Source of the DNA: Mesorhizobium sp. Z1-4
GTDB taxonomy: Bacteria; Pseudomonadota; Alphaproteobacteria; Rhizobiales; Rhizobiaceae
Reading direction: 5' to 3'
Assembly: GCF_004000235.1 (NCBI RefSeq)
Contig: NZ_RCIO01000002.1
Span: 699,501 to 763,500, forward strand
DNA length: 64,000 nucleotides
The translations under genes were made by a program, and so were the position numbers. This document shows, piece by piece, positions 15,822 to 25,046 of this stretch. The notes below the pieces were generated by a model. The model saw nothing but the letters and a program-made list of their open reading frames with translations. It searched no databases and was not told where the DNA came from. Numbering within the stretch: the stretch's first letter is position 1; every line of letters starts with the position of its first letter.

Positions 15822-16787
15822 ATGTCTGCCGAACAGGCTCCTGCCGCTCCCCTGCAGCTGGGATTCCTGCTGGTCCCGACATTTGCGATGCTCCCCTACG
15901 CAGCGACCGTTGAACCGTTGCGCGCCGCCAATCTTCTGCTGCGCAGAACGCTTTTCGAATGGCGGCATCTGACCATCGACGGTGCGCCGATCCAAAGCTC
16001 GAACGGGCTTCGTATCGAACCCGATGCGGGGCTTGGCGATGCGCTGGATTTCGATGTTGTTTTTGTGTTTGCCGGAACCGGAGTCGAACGCGTCGATGAC
16101 GAACGCATTGTCGACTGGCTCCGCCGGCTGGCGGCCCGCAAGGTCAAGCTGGGAGGCATCTCCGGCGGGACGTTTCTTCTGGCCCGCGCGGGCGTTCTGA
16201 ACGGTTACCGCTGCACCATTCACTGGGATCACGCGGCGGCACTTGCCGAAGTCTTTCCCGATCTCGACCAACGCGGCACCATGTTCGAGGTCGACCGCGA
16301 CCGGCTGACCTGCTCGGGCGGGATCGCACCGCTTGACCTGATGCACTTCCTGTTGACCGAATGGGCCGATCCCGCGCTGGCGCATTCGGTCTCGGAGTGG
16401 TTCCTGCATCGCGATGCACGGCCACTCGGCACGCTGCAGCGCGAGGGCTCCGCGCTGCTGGAACGGGCAAATGATCACAGGCTGCGGACAGCCATCGACC
16501 TTATGTACCAAACGCTGGAGGAGCCGGTTCTGCGCGAAGCGGTCGCCCGGCATGTCGGCCTTTCCGCGCGGCAGCTCGACCGCCTGTGCCTGCGGGATCT
16601 GGGCGTTTCGCTTGCACAGATCCATCGGCTGTTGCGGCTCAAGCGGGCGGACAACCTGCTGCAGCAGACCAATCTGCCGGTAACCCAGGTCGCGGTAGCC
16701 AGCGGGTTTGGCAATCCCAGCCATTTTTCGCGTGCGTTCCGGCGCGAATTCGGCGTCAGCCCCTCAGATCGCCGCCGGCCGAAGTGA
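15822..16787 (+). CDS. GlxA family transcriptional regulator (DJ-1/PfpI domain plus AraC DNA-binding domain)
   Basis: 321 residues. Residues about 10-190 are a DJ-1/PfpI-like sensor domain (LQLGFLLVPTFAMLPYAATVEPLRAAN at the start). The nucleophile region reads LGGISGGTFLLARAGVL: glycine/serine replace the cysteine of active DJ-1 enzymes, as usual in GlxA regulators. The C-terminal domain has two helix-turn-helix units, with LREAVARHVGLSARQLDRL and ending VTQVAVASGFGNPSHFSRAFRREFGVSPSDRR. It is divergent from the cupin/dipeptidase/ABC operon, which it probably activates in response to the transported compound (inference). Confidence 0.92.
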   Translation: MSAEQAPAAPLQLGFLLVPTFAMLPYAATVEPLRAANLLLRRTLFEWRHLTIDGAPIQSSNGLRIEPDAGLGDALDFDVVFVFAGTGVERVDDERIVDWLRRLAARKVKLGGISGGTFLLARAGVLNGYRCTIHWDHAAALAEVFPDLDQRGTMFEVDRDRLTCSGGIAPLDLMHFLLTEWADPALAHSVSEWFLHRDARPLGTLQREGSALLERANDHRLRTAIDLMYQTLEEPVLREAVARHVGLSARQLDRLCLRDLGVSLAQIHRLLRLKRADNLLQQTNLPVTQVAVASGFGNPSHFSRAFRREFGVSPSDRRRPK

Positions 16788-17006
16788 ATGATCTCCGTAC
16801 ATAGGTCTCCGATTGTTCCGCGCTGTCTGCCCAGAAAACCGTCCGTCGGCGGGCATGCCAAGCGAAAAGAGCTAACCGTACGCAGCCGGATGCATAGCCT
16901 GCCCCGATCTATTTCAGAGCCGGGATGACGGGCCGCATCAGGCATCGTAAAATCGAGTTCTGCCTGCAACCGAAAGCATCGGGTGCCGCTCTATCCGGGG
17001 GAGCCA

Positions 17007-18329
17007 ATGCGCAGTCTGATTATCTTCTGGCTCTTGCTTCTTGGCGTCTGGGTGCCAGCCCTCAGCCATGCCGGAACGCAGGATGGACGTTGCGACCTCC
17101 AAATCATCACCTCCTATCCCGAGAGCTTCTATCGCCCTTTCCTGGAGTTCTTTTCGCGCGATCATCCGCGAATCTGCGTGACCAACAAGAACACCATCGC
17201 GCTCATGCGGCATGTGCGTGAGGGGCGGCGCCCCATTGCCGATGTGATCTGGGCAAGTTCGCCGGTAGCATTCGCCGCGCTGGATGCCGAGGGACTGCTG
17301 GATCATCGACCGGATCTTGCGCTTGACCGCAGTCGCTTCAATGGGCTGGCGGTGGACGCGGAGAACGGCGCATATTTTGGCTTTGCGCTGTCGCAGATTG
17401 GCTTGATGTGGAAACCCGATGGGGAAAGAACCGGGCCGGACGCGGATATCAGGGTTCTGGCACAAGACCGTTACCGCAACCGCATCGGCATGACGTCACC
17501 GGCCCGGAGTGGCACCACCCATCTCTTTGTCGAAACGGTGCTTCAAAATGCCGGTTGGGAGAATGGCTGGGCGCTCCTCTCACGCCTTGGCGGCAATCTC
17601 GCCACAGTGACGGCGCGAAGCTTCGGCGTGCGCGAAGGTATCGTCCGCAACCGGTTTGAACTCGGCATCGGCATCGATTTCCTGGCGAAGGCAGCCAATG
17701 GCGATCAGTCGAACATAGCCTTTGCGCCGCTTAACAACAGCGCGATTTTTCCCGCGAGCGTAGGCATCACACGCGCAGGCGCCGACAATATGCGCGCAGC
17801 AGATTTTATCCGATTTCTACGTTCCGACGCGGGACAAAACCTGCTCCTGCGTCCCGCCATCGCCCGCATTCCGATCGATCGGAAACTCTGGAAGCAGGTC
17901 GGCTTTGAATACGAGCCCGGTGCCAGCATCCATTTCGATGCAGCGCTTGCCGCGCGAAGGCTGCCTATCGTCAACGTGCTTTTCGACGAGATGATCACCT
18001 ATCGCTATCTGGAACTGGCAGACATCAGGACAGGGATAGAGCGGCTGTCAGGCCATCTCGAATCGGCTGACGATCCCCAGTTGCGCAAGCTGATCGCGGA
18101 GGCTCACGGCAAGGTCGAGGCTGTGCCCGTGGCTTCCTTCATGTCAGATGCGGAAGAATTGATCTCCCAACTTCAAGAAGGCGAGCCAGCCGAATTGTCG
18201 GCCGATGCCCAAGGGACCCTGCGCAACAGTTGGTCACATGATTTTTCCAGCCGCTACAGCCGTGCCCGCGAACTGGTTGCGCGCGGCGAGGCGCGGCTTG
18301 CAGAACTTTCTCGCGGGCGGGCAAAGTGA
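17007..18329 (+). CDS. PgtC-like periplasmic substrate-binding protein used in signalling
   Basis: 440 residues from an ATG 5 bases after GGGGGAG. Sec signal SLIIFWLLLLGVWVPALSHA. The mature protein is an extracellular solute-binding fold: LQIITSYPESFYRPFLEFF, ADVIWASSPVAF, SPARSGTTHLFVETVL and RSFGVREG. It is clearly paralogous to the transporter's own binding protein at 21856 (SPSRSGTTHLTVETIL, RSFGVPDG). The GTGA overlap with the histidine kinase gene and the gene order match PgtC-PgtB-PgtA of the phosphoglycerate system, where PgtC presents ligand to the kinase. It is therefore best read as the sensory co-receptor. Confidence 0.85.
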   Translation: MRSLIIFWLLLLGVWVPALSHAGTQDGRCDLQIITSYPESFYRPFLEFFSRDHPRICVTNKNTIALMRHVREGRRPIADVIWASSPVAFAALDAEGLLDHRPDLALDRSRFNGLAVDAENGAYFGFALSQIGLMWKPDGERTGPDADIRVLAQDRYRNRIGMTSPARSGTTHLFVETVLQNAGWENGWALLSRLGGNLATVTARSFGVREGIVRNRFELGIGIDFLAKAANGDQSNIAFAPLNNSAIFPASVGITRAGADNMRAADFIRFLRSDAGQNLLLRPAIARIPIDRKLWKQVGFEYEPGASIHFDAALAARRLPIVNVLFDEMITYRYLELADIRTGIERLSGHLESADDPQLRKLIAEAHGKVEAVPVASFMSDAEELISQLQEGEPAELSADAQGTLRNSWSHDFSSRYSRARELVARGEARLAELSRGRAK

Positions 18330-20326
18330 AGGGAAATTCCACCTCGCTGCGCAGAAAGCTTCTGTTGGCAATCGCCACCATTGCCGGCTTCGCCGTGGCG
18401 GCCATGCTGGTGGCGCATTACACGCTCGGTAGCGTGGGTAACACAATTTCCAGGCTGGCTTCCGATAACCTGATGACCGCAGCCGCCAGTGCCCGTCTTG
18501 CCGAAATCGGACAGGCCATTCGCGTCGACGTCCCGATGCTGGGCAATGCAAGCACCCAGTTCGAGCGCGAAGAAGCGCTGAAGCGGCTTGAAGACCATTT
18601 CGCCCGCCTTCATCGGCTGTTGGACGCCGGCATGGGGGAGGAGGCGTTCAAGAGGTTGGGCGAACTTCTACACGAGGTAGAGGCCAATGTCGGTGCGCTC
18701 AACCGCAATGTGGCGCGCCGTTTCGTTCTTGCCAGACAGCGTGCTGAGGATGCCGCACGGCTCAACCGGCTGCATGGCGATTTTCTGCTCGAAATCGACC
18801 CCCTGCTGGTAGACGCCACGTTCAATGTGGAGGCCGCGCTGGAAGGGCCGCCCGGCACGCACCTGTCCGATCATATGCGGCGCAATCTGGTACGGGGCGA
18901 GGTGCGCCTCACCGAAGCGCTGGGACGCTTGCACGCCAGCACCAATCTCGCGGTGGGCATGATCCTGCGCGGAGCCGGTGAAACGGATTTTCGACAAATC
19001 GAACAGTTGCAGGCGCGGCTGGCCGAAACCATTGACGAGGGAAACGCCAGTGCGGCGGTGATCTCGGGAAATGCCAGCGCAATCACCCTGCGCCAGATAT
19101 GGGAGAGCATTGCCGTACTGGCCACGGGGCAGGAGAACCTTCTGGACCGCCGTCTGAAAGAAAGCGGCCTCCTGGTCGAAAATTTGCAGCTCCAGGCGTT
19201 GAACACATCCCTCCTTGAGGAACTGGGCACCATTGTTGCCGAGGCCGTGCGTGAAAGCGGAGACCGCTCCAGCCGCACGTCACAGGAGATCAACAATGTT
19301 CTCACCGGCTGGAGTGCCTTCAACACGCTGAGCACGGTCGTTCTTCTTCTTCTTCTGCTCGCATTCTCCTATGTTTTCGTTCGCGGACACCTGTTTCAAA
19401 GGCTCATGAAAGTGCTTCATGCGATGGGCCGCATCGCAAGTGGCGAGACGGGCATCGAGGTTGGCGTATCGGGGGGTGACGAGATCGGTCAGCTCGCGGA
19501 TGCGGTTCGCCTGTTTCGCGACAAGTCCGATGCGCTCGACCAGCGGGCGCGAGAATTGCGGCAGGCCAATGTCAGCCTGACCTCGCAGATCGAGCGGCGA
19601 CGGCAGGTGGAAACGGAACTGCGCGAGACGCAGGCCGAACTGGTTCAGGCGGCCAAGATGGCCGCCCTCGGGCAATTGTCGGCCGGTATTGCCCATGAAT
19701 TCAACCAGCCGCTCACGGCCATGGGCTCCTACACGCACAATGCGCTGCGCTATCTGGAGCACGGCGACATCGACAAGGGTCGCGAGAAGCTGGCCGACAT
19801 AGAGCGGCTGATCAAGCGGCTGGCCAAGACCTCCAATCACCTCAAGACTTTCGCGCGCCGCCCGCAGGACGTGCTCGTTCGCCACGATGTGGCGGAGGTG
19901 GTGGGCAATGCGCTGACCCTCTTCAGCGAGCGGATTGCCAGCCAGGAAACGCAACTTGTGGTCGATCAGCCACCCCATCCGGTCCATGTGATGACGGAGC
20001 CTGCCCTTCTGGAGCAGGTGGTGGTCAATCTCGTCTCCAACGCGCTGGATGCGACCCGCAATGCCGAATGCCCGAAGGTGAAAGTGCACATTTCCGAAAC
20101 GGAAAAACTGGCCCGGATCGAGGTGGAGGACAATGGCGAAGGTATTGCCGAGGAACTCGAAGGCAAGCTCTTCGATCCGTTCCTGACAACCAAGCCACCC
20201 GGCCAGGGGTTGGGGCTTGGCCTGTCCATATCCTACAATGTCATACGCGACCTTGGGGGGCGGCTCGAAGTGAAGGGCCGGAAGGAAGGTGGGGTGATCG
20301 CGACGGTGGAGCTGTTCAAGACATGA
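18326..20326 (+). CDS. Sensor histidine kinase (PgtB/DctB-like)
   Basis: 666 residues starting at GTG that overlaps the previous stop. Membrane segment 1 is at residues about 12-32 (LLLAIATIAGFAVAAMLVA). A periplasmic helical domain of about 300 residues follows, then membrane segment 2 near 335-355 (LSTVVLLLLLLAFSYVFV). Next come HAMP (ASGETGIEVGVSGGDEIGQLADAV) and a coiled coil with two arginine-rich turns. The kinase core has the H-box GQLSAGIAHEFNQPLTAM with phospho-acceptor His457, N-box EQVVVNLVSNALDATR, VEDNGEGI, FDPFLTTKP and GLGLGLSISYN. It should phosphorylate the response regulator encoded next, under control of the periplasmic protein at 17007. Confidence 0.95.
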   Translation: MKGNSTSLRRKLLLAIATIAGFAVAAMLVAHYTLGSVGNTISRLASDNLMTAAASARLAEIGQAIRVDVPMLGNASTQFEREEALKRLEDHFARLHRLLDAGMGEEAFKRLGELLHEVEANVGALNRNVARRFVLARQRAEDAARLNRLHGDFLLEIDPLLVDATFNVEAALEGPPGTHLSDHMRRNLVRGEVRLTEALGRLHASTNLAVGMILRGAGETDFRQIEQLQARLAETIDEGNASAAVISGNASAITLRQIWESIAVLATGQENLLDRRLKESGLLVENLQLQALNTSLLEELGTIVAEAVRESGDRSSRTSQEINNVLTGWSAFNTLSTVVLLLLLLAFSYVFVRGHLFQRLMKVLHAMGRIASGETGIEVGVSGGDEIGQLADAVRLFRDKSDALDQRARELRQANVSLTSQIERRRQVETELRETQAELVQAAKMAALGQLSAGIAHEFNQPLTAMGSYTHNALRYLEHGDIDKGREKLADIERLIKRLAKTSNHLKTFARRPQDVLVRHDVAEVVGNALTLFSERIASQETQLVVDQPPHPVHVMTEPALLEQVVVNLVSNALDATRNAECPKVKVHISETEKLARIEVEDNGEGIAEELEGKLFDPFLTTKPPGQGLGLGLSISYNVIRDLGGRLEVKGRKEGGVIATVELFKT

Positions 20327-21684
20327 ATGCAGTACCGGTCATACTGGTGGATGATGAGGCGGACATCCGCGACGCCTGGGCCGAAACCCTCGCGCTGGAG
20401 GTCTACGATCCCCACACCTTTGCCGATGGCCACATGGCGCTGCGCGTCCTCGACGCAGACTGGCCGGGCGTTGTCGTCACCGATCTGCGCATGCCGGGCA
20501 TGGATGGCATCGCCCTCCTGGAAGCGGCGCGGGAGATCGACCGGGAGATTCCGGTCATCATCATCACCGGCCATGGCGATGTTCCCATGGCCGTTTCGGC
20601 GGTGCGCAACGGGGCCTATGATTTCATCGAGAAGCCGGCCGATCCCCATGTGCTGTTGGCGGCAGTTGAACGCGCGGCAAGAATGCGGCAGCTCGTTCTG
20701 CAGAACCGCCAGCTGCGGCGCAGCACTGGGCAAGATTACGCCCTTGAGACCGAACTGATCGGCAATAGCGAGCCGATGCGGCAATTGCGCCAGCGCGTTT
20801 CAGCCGTCGCATTGGCTGACGTGAACACCGTCATCTATGGTGAGACGGGTTCCGGCAAGGAGGTGGTGGCCACGGCGCTGCACAAGCTTGGCCAGCGCCG
20901 CGACGGCCCCTTCGTTGCGCTCAATTGCGGGGCCTTGCCCGACACGCTGATCGCCAGCGAGCTGTTCGGCCACGAGCCGGGTGCCTTCACCGGCGCAGAC
21001 CGCAGGCGCATCGGGCGGCTGGAGCAGGCGAGCGGCGGCACATTGTTCCTCGACGAGATCGAAAGCATGCCGCTTGCCCACCAGACCCAGCTTCTGCGGG
21101 CTCTCCAGTCCCAGACCATCACAAGGCTGGGCGGGCGCGATGAAATCCGTATCGATGTCCGCGTGATCGCCGCCGCCAAGAAAGATCTGGAACAGGCCGC
21201 CGAGGAAGGCACTTTCCGGGCCGATCTTTATTACCGCATCGCCGTTGCGACCCTCTCCATTCCGCCTCTGCGCGAGCGTCCGGACGATGTGCCTCTGCTC
21301 TTCATCCACTATGCCCAGCAATGCGCCCGCCGGGTCGAGGTCGTCTTTTCAGAGCCGGACCAGAACCTGCTCGACGCATTGAGCCGCCGCCCGTGGAAAG
21401 GCAATGTGCGCGAACTCATCAACATGGCCGAGCGCTATGCGCTGGGCATCGACGGCGATCGCCGTGGCAAAGATGCGGGCACGGGTGACGCCGGGCTGGA
21501 CGAACAGATCGATGCCTTTGAAAAGCGCGTTCTGACAACGGCGCTGCGCAAGACAGGCGGGCGGGTCCAGATGACTGCCGATCTCTTGCGTATCCCCCGC
21601 AAGAAACTCTATCTGCGCATGCAGCGGCACGGCCTCGCCCGCGAGGATTTTGTGACCGCCGAACGTGTCGATAGTGACATGTGA
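20323..21684 (+). CDS. Sigma-54-dependent response regulator (PgtA/DctD/NtrC family)
   Basis: 453 residues; the ATG overlaps the kinase stop. Receiver domain residues 1-120: acidic pair DDE near residue 11, phospho-acceptor Asp54 in VVTDLRMPGMDG, Thr in IITGHGD and Lys in FIEKPAD. AAA+ domain: Walker A GETGSGKE, sigma-54 contact loop ELFGHEPGAFTGA (GAFTGA intact), Walker B TLFLDEIE, R-finger region FRADLYYR and WKGNVREL. The C-terminal Fis-type helix-turn-helix (residues about 405-445) reads VQMTADLLRIPRKKLYLRMQ. It should activate the promoter at 21789-21804 from the palindrome at 21693-21714. Confidence 0.96.
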   Translation: MNAVPVILVDDEADIRDAWAETLALEVYDPHTFADGHMALRVLDADWPGVVVTDLRMPGMDGIALLEAAREIDREIPVIIITGHGDVPMAVSAVRNGAYDFIEKPADPHVLLAAVERAARMRQLVLQNRQLRRSTGQDYALETELIGNSEPMRQLRQRVSAVALADVNTVIYGETGSGKEVVATALHKLGQRRDGPFVALNCGALPDTLIASELFGHEPGAFTGADRRRIGRLEQASGGTLFLDEIESMPLAHQTQLLRALQSQTITRLGGRDEIRIDVRVIAAAKKDLEQAAEEGTFRADLYYRIAVATLSIPPLRERPDDVPLLFIHYAQQCARRVEVVFSEPDQNLLDALSRRPWKGNVRELINMAERYALGIDGDRRGKDAGTGDAGLDEQIDAFEKRVLTTALRKTGGRVQMTADLLRIPRKKLYLRMQRHGLAREDFVTAERVDSDM

Positions 21685-21692
21685 TTGGCCGT

Positions 21693-21714
21693 TGTGGGTC
21701 AAAATTGACCCACA
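21693..21714. promoter_or_regulatory. Perfect 22-base palindrome, probable upstream activator site
   Basis: Two 10-base arms, TGTGGGTCAA and TTGACCCACA, flank AA. The site starts 8 bases after the activator gene and its end lies 75 bases before the -24 element, the usual place for an enhancer of an NtrC-family activator. It could also fold as a hairpin, but no T tract follows. Confidence 0.7.
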
Positions 21715-21788
21715 TTTAGACTGGCTACTGTGTTATTTCATCTAGCAATTTCAATTAGTTATATAGAAATCTGCAAACCGCCCCGAAC

Positions 21789-21804
21789 TGGCATGCCGGT
21801 TGCT
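21789..21804 (+). promoter_or_regulatory. Sigma-54 (-24/-12) promoter
   Basis: TGGCATGCCGGTTGCT matches the consensus TGGCACG-N4-TTGCW. GG and GC are exactly 12 bases apart (21790-21791 and 21802-21803). It lies 52 bases before the SBP start at 21856 and right after a sigma-54 activator gene, so assignment is firm for a sequence-only call. Confidence 0.82.
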
Positions 21805-21855
21805 CCTCTCCAGATGCGATGCACATGATCGCGATAATTTTCTGGGAGGAATTTT

Positions 21856-23211
21856 ATGTCTGATATCAAACGCAAGCCGCTTCGTATGCTGGGGCTGGGG
21901 GTTGCCTTTGCCGCCCTCATGACGGCCTCGCCGCTTCATGCCGCAGACGACAAGCTTGTCGTCGTGACATCCTTTCCGTCAGATCTGACGGATGTCTTCA
22001 AGACCGCCTTCATGAAGGAGAATCCCTCGATTGCCGTCGAGGTGGTCAACAAGAGCACGTCATCGGGCGTGAAATATCTCATCGAAACGGCGCAGAACAA
22101 CCAGTCGGATATTTTCTGGGCCTCTGCCCCTGATGCCTTCGAGGTACTGAAGGGTGAGGGGCTTCTGGGCAGCTATTCCAAAGAGGTCGAGGGTATTCCT
22201 GCCGATCTCAATGGCTATCCGATCAACGATCCGGACGGGCAGTATCTGGGCTTTGCCCTCTCGGGTTACGGCTTTATGTGGAACACCCGCTACATGGAGG
22301 CCTACAATCTGCCGGCTCCCAAGGAGTGGGACGATCTGGAGGACGCCGTCTATCACGGCCATGTTGGCATCTCCTCTCCCTCCCGCTCGGGAACGACCCA
22401 TCTGACAGTCGAGACAATCCTGCAGGGTGAGGGTTGGGACGAAGGCTGGGAAACGCTCAAGGCCATCTCTGGCAACGCCAAGACCATCACCGAGCGCAGC
22501 TTCGGCGTACCTGATGGCGTCAACAGCGGCTCTTTCGGCGTCGGGATCGTGATCGACTTCTTCGGCTTCTCTTCCAAGGCTTCGGGCTTTCCGGTCGAGT
22601 TCCATTATCCCAGCGTGACAGCGCTTGTTCCCGCCAATATCGGCGTCGTGGCAAACGCACCCAATGAGGGGCCGGCCCAGAAGTTCATCGACTTCCTGCT
22701 TTCGGAAAAGGGTCAGGCCTTGCTCTTCGATCCGAAGATCATGCGTCTTCCGGTGAACAAGAGCGCCTACGCGGACGCTCCGGAGGGCCTGCCCAATCCG
22801 TTCGATGGGTCGATTCAGACCAAGGTCCAGTTCGACAGCGACATGTCTGAACAGCGCTACAACGTAGTCAACGCGCTGTTCGACGTGATCATCACCTACC
22901 GGCTCGACGATCTTCGGAACGCCACGGCCGCGGTGCATGCGGCGGAGACTGCCCTTGCCGGTTCCGGTTCCGGCAATGCCGAGGCCGCGAAGCTGATCGA
23001 GGAGGCCAGGGCCCTTATCAATGCGCTCCCCGTCAATGCCGAAGAAGCCCTGGACCCGGATTTCAACGCGATCTTTACGGTGAGACGCAAGGACGCCGAC
23101 ACGAAGGTCGAAGGCCGCCAGGCCGAGGTCGAACAGCAATGGGACGCCATGGTGGTCGAGAACTACCGCAAGGCGACCGAGTTGGCCGAACAGGCCAAGT
23201 CGCTGCTCTAA
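21856..23211 (+). CDS. ABC transporter substrate-binding protein (PgtC-related, iron/phosphonate/polyamine type)
   Basis: 451 residues from an ATG after GGGAGGA. Sec signal MLGLGVAFAALMTASPLHA. The mature protein has LVVVTSFPSDLTDVFKTAF, VEVVNKSTSSGVKYLIE, SDIFWASAPDAFEVL, SPSRSGTTHLTVETIL and a C-terminal extension of about 90 residues that is helical. It is the first gene under the sigma-54 promoter and feeds the permease at 23318. Its paralogue at 17007 shares the block around S-G-T-T-H and R-S-F-G-V. The ligand is likely a phosphorylated small acid such as phosphoglycerate, judged from PgtC relatedness and the phosphatase at the operon end; this is inference. Confidence 0.88.
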   Translation: MSDIKRKPLRMLGLGVAFAALMTASPLHAADDKLVVVTSFPSDLTDVFKTAFMKENPSIAVEVVNKSTSSGVKYLIETAQNNQSDIFWASAPDAFEVLKGEGLLGSYSKEVEGIPADLNGYPINDPDGQYLGFALSGYGFMWNTRYMEAYNLPAPKEWDDLEDAVYHGHVGISSPSRSGTTHLTVETILQGEGWDEGWETLKAISGNAKTITERSFGVPDGVNSGSFGVGIVIDFFGFSSKASGFPVEFHYPSVTALVPANIGVVANAPNEGPAQKFIDFLLSEKGQALLFDPKIMRLPVNKSAYADAPEGLPNPFDGSIQTKVQFDSDMSEQRYNVVNALFDVIITYRLDDLRNATAAVHAAETALAGSGSGNAEAAKLIEEARALINALPVNAEEALDPDFNAIFTVRRKDADTKVEGRQAEVEQQWDAMVVENYRKATELAEQAKSLL

Positions 23212-23228
23212 GACAGGAGCGGCCCGCC

Positions 23229-23255
23229 GCGGGATGCTCTTCCTGAGCATCCCGC
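23229..23255 (+). other. Intra-operon stem-loop after the binding-protein gene
   Basis: GCGGGATGCTC, loop TTCCT and GAGCATCCCGC form a perfect 11-base-pair stem between the binding-protein and permease genes. Such hairpins usually protect the binding-protein message so that this subunit is made in excess. No T tract follows, so full termination is unlikely. Confidence 0.7.
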
Positions 23256-23317
23256 CACAAAGCCGGTTCGCGGCGGGCCTGCCTTTCGAGACTTCCGGTT
23301 CCAAACGGAGCATTTCC

Positions 23318-25045
23318 ATGACCACTGCAGCCCTTCGGCGGCCGGCACTCAACATGTCTGTCGGGCCCTATCTGGCGGCTGGCCTTGTCGTTCTGTTTCT
23401 CGGCGCGTTTCTCGTCGTGCCGGTGTTGAAAGTCATTCAGGTCGCGTTTCAGGACCCGGCCACTGGCGGTTTCACACTGGTGAATTTTCAGGACTTTTTT
23501 GCCAGCACGCTGTTTCGCCAGTCTTTCTACAATTCCGTCTATGTGGCGGGTATGTCGGTGGTCATTGCCTCGGCCATCGCTCTGCCGCTTGCCTATTTCA
23601 CGACGCGCTTCAACTTCTCCGGTTCCGTCATCATTCAGACGCTGGCCTTCGTGCCGCTCATCATGCCGCCCTTCATCGGCGCGGTGGCAATGCAGCTTCT
23701 GTTTGGCGCCAATGGCAGCGTGAACCTCATCCTGCGCGACTATTTCGGCATCACGATCCCCTTCATGAAGGGGCTGAACGGCGTAATCTTCGTGCAAAGC
23801 CTGCACTATTTCCCGTTCATCCTGATCAACCTTTCGGCCAGCCTGCGCAACATCGACCGCTCCATGGAAGAGGCGGCGCAGATGCTTGGCTCCAGCGGCG
23901 TGCGCATGTTCCGGCGCATCGTGTTTCCGTTGGCCATGCCCGGTTATATCGCCGGTGCCTCGCTGGTCTTCGTCAAGGTGTTCGATGATCTGGGCACGCC
24001 GCTGCTCCTCAACGTCAACACCATGCTGGCGCCGCAGGCCTATCTCCGCATTTCCTCGGTCGGCATCTCCGATCCGATGGGCTATGTGATCTCCTGCATC
24101 CTGATCGTGTTCTCGATCTTCGCCATGTGGGTGTCCTTCCTCGGCATGCGCGGCAAGGATTATTCGACCACGCAGAAGGGCGGTGGAGGCCTGTCCCGCC
24201 GAGACCTGACACGGCGCGAAGCGGTGCTTTGCTACATCGTAGTCCTGATGATCCTGGCGCTGGTTCTGGCACCGCATCTGGGCCTTCTGCTTCTTTCCTT
24301 CGGCACGGTCTGGTCTTTCGGAGTCCTGCCCGACGGTTTTACGGTGGAACATTACGAGACGGCGCTCACCTCCGCCTGGGGCTTCATCCAGAACACGCTT
24401 CTTTATGCCGGGCTCGCCGGGCTGATCGATATCATCATCGGCACGGCCATCGCCTATCTGGTGCTGCGCACCAACATCATCGGGCGCAAATGGCTGGACT
24501 ATATGGCCGTCTCCGCGCTTGCCGTTCCCGGCGTGGTGCTCGGCATTGGCTATCTGCGCGTCTTCTACGGCGTCGAAATGCCTGTCACCGGACAGCCTCT
24601 GGCCACCTGGTGGGGCATCATCGTCATCGCGCTCGCCGTGCGACGTCTGCCCTATGCGCTGCGCTCCTGCACTGCCGCGCTTCAACAGATATCGCCGGCA
24701 CTGGAGGAAGCTGCTGAAAATCTGGGCGCTTCCAAGCTGCGTACGGTCCGGCGCGTCGTCGTGCCGCTCATGGTGAGCGGTCTGGTGGCCGGTTTCGTGA
24801 CCAGCTTCGCCACCGCGGCGGTGGAGCTTTCGGCCACGATCATGCTGGTGGCCAGCGAGAAAGACGCGCCGCTTGCCTACGGGCTTTATCTTTTCATGCA
24901 GTCGGCGGCAGGCCGCGGTCCCGGTGCTGCGCTTGGCATCATGGCGGTGATTATCGTCGGGCTTGCGACATATCTGTCCCACCGCCTGGTCGAAAACGCA
25001 CGCCACAATCAGGCGACGACCGCCAATCAGGGGGGAGGACATTGA
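23318..25045 (+). CDS. ABC transporter permease, two fused permease halves (FbpB-like)
   Basis: 575 residues from an ATG with GGAG 8 bases upstream; an in-frame ATG at 23234 lies inside the stem-loop and is rejected. There are about twelve membrane segments in two homologous halves. The first has the EAA loop MEEAAQMLGSSGVRMFRRIVFPLAMPG (residues about 185-215), the second LEEAAENLGASKLRTVRRVVVPLMVSG (about 465-495). Each EAA loop contacts one ATPase subunit, so this single chain makes the whole channel, as in FbpB and ThiP-type transporters. Confidence 0.92.
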   Translation: MTTAALRRPALNMSVGPYLAAGLVVLFLGAFLVVPVLKVIQVAFQDPATGGFTLVNFQDFFASTLFRQSFYNSVYVAGMSVVIASAIALPLAYFTTRFNFSGSVIIQTLAFVPLIMPPFIGAVAMQLLFGANGSVNLILRDYFGITIPFMKGLNGVIFVQSLHYFPFILINLSASLRNIDRSMEEAAQMLGSSGVRMFRRIVFPLAMPGYIAGASLVFVKVFDDLGTPLLLNVNTMLAPQAYLRISSVGISDPMGYVISCILIVFSIFAMWVSFLGMRGKDYSTTQKGGGGLSRRDLTRREAVLCYIVVLMILALVLAPHLGLLLLSFGTVWSFGVLPDGFTVEHYETALTSAWGFIQNTLLYAGLAGLIDIIIGTAIAYLVLRTNIIGRKWLDYMAVSALAVPGVVLGIGYLRVFYGVEMPVTGQPLATWWGIIVIALAVRRLPYALRSCTAALQQISPALEEAAENLGASKLRTVRRVVVPLMVSGLVAGFVTSFATAAVELSATIMLVASEKDAPLAYGLYLFMQSAAGRGPGAALGIMAVIIVGLATYLSHRLVENARHNQATTANQGGGH

Positions 25046-25046
25046 G

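Noticed and set aside
21693-21714. Rho-independent terminator after the response regulator gene
   Set aside because: The palindrome is perfect but has only a 2-base centre and no T tract, and it lies at enhancer distance from a sigma-54 promoter.
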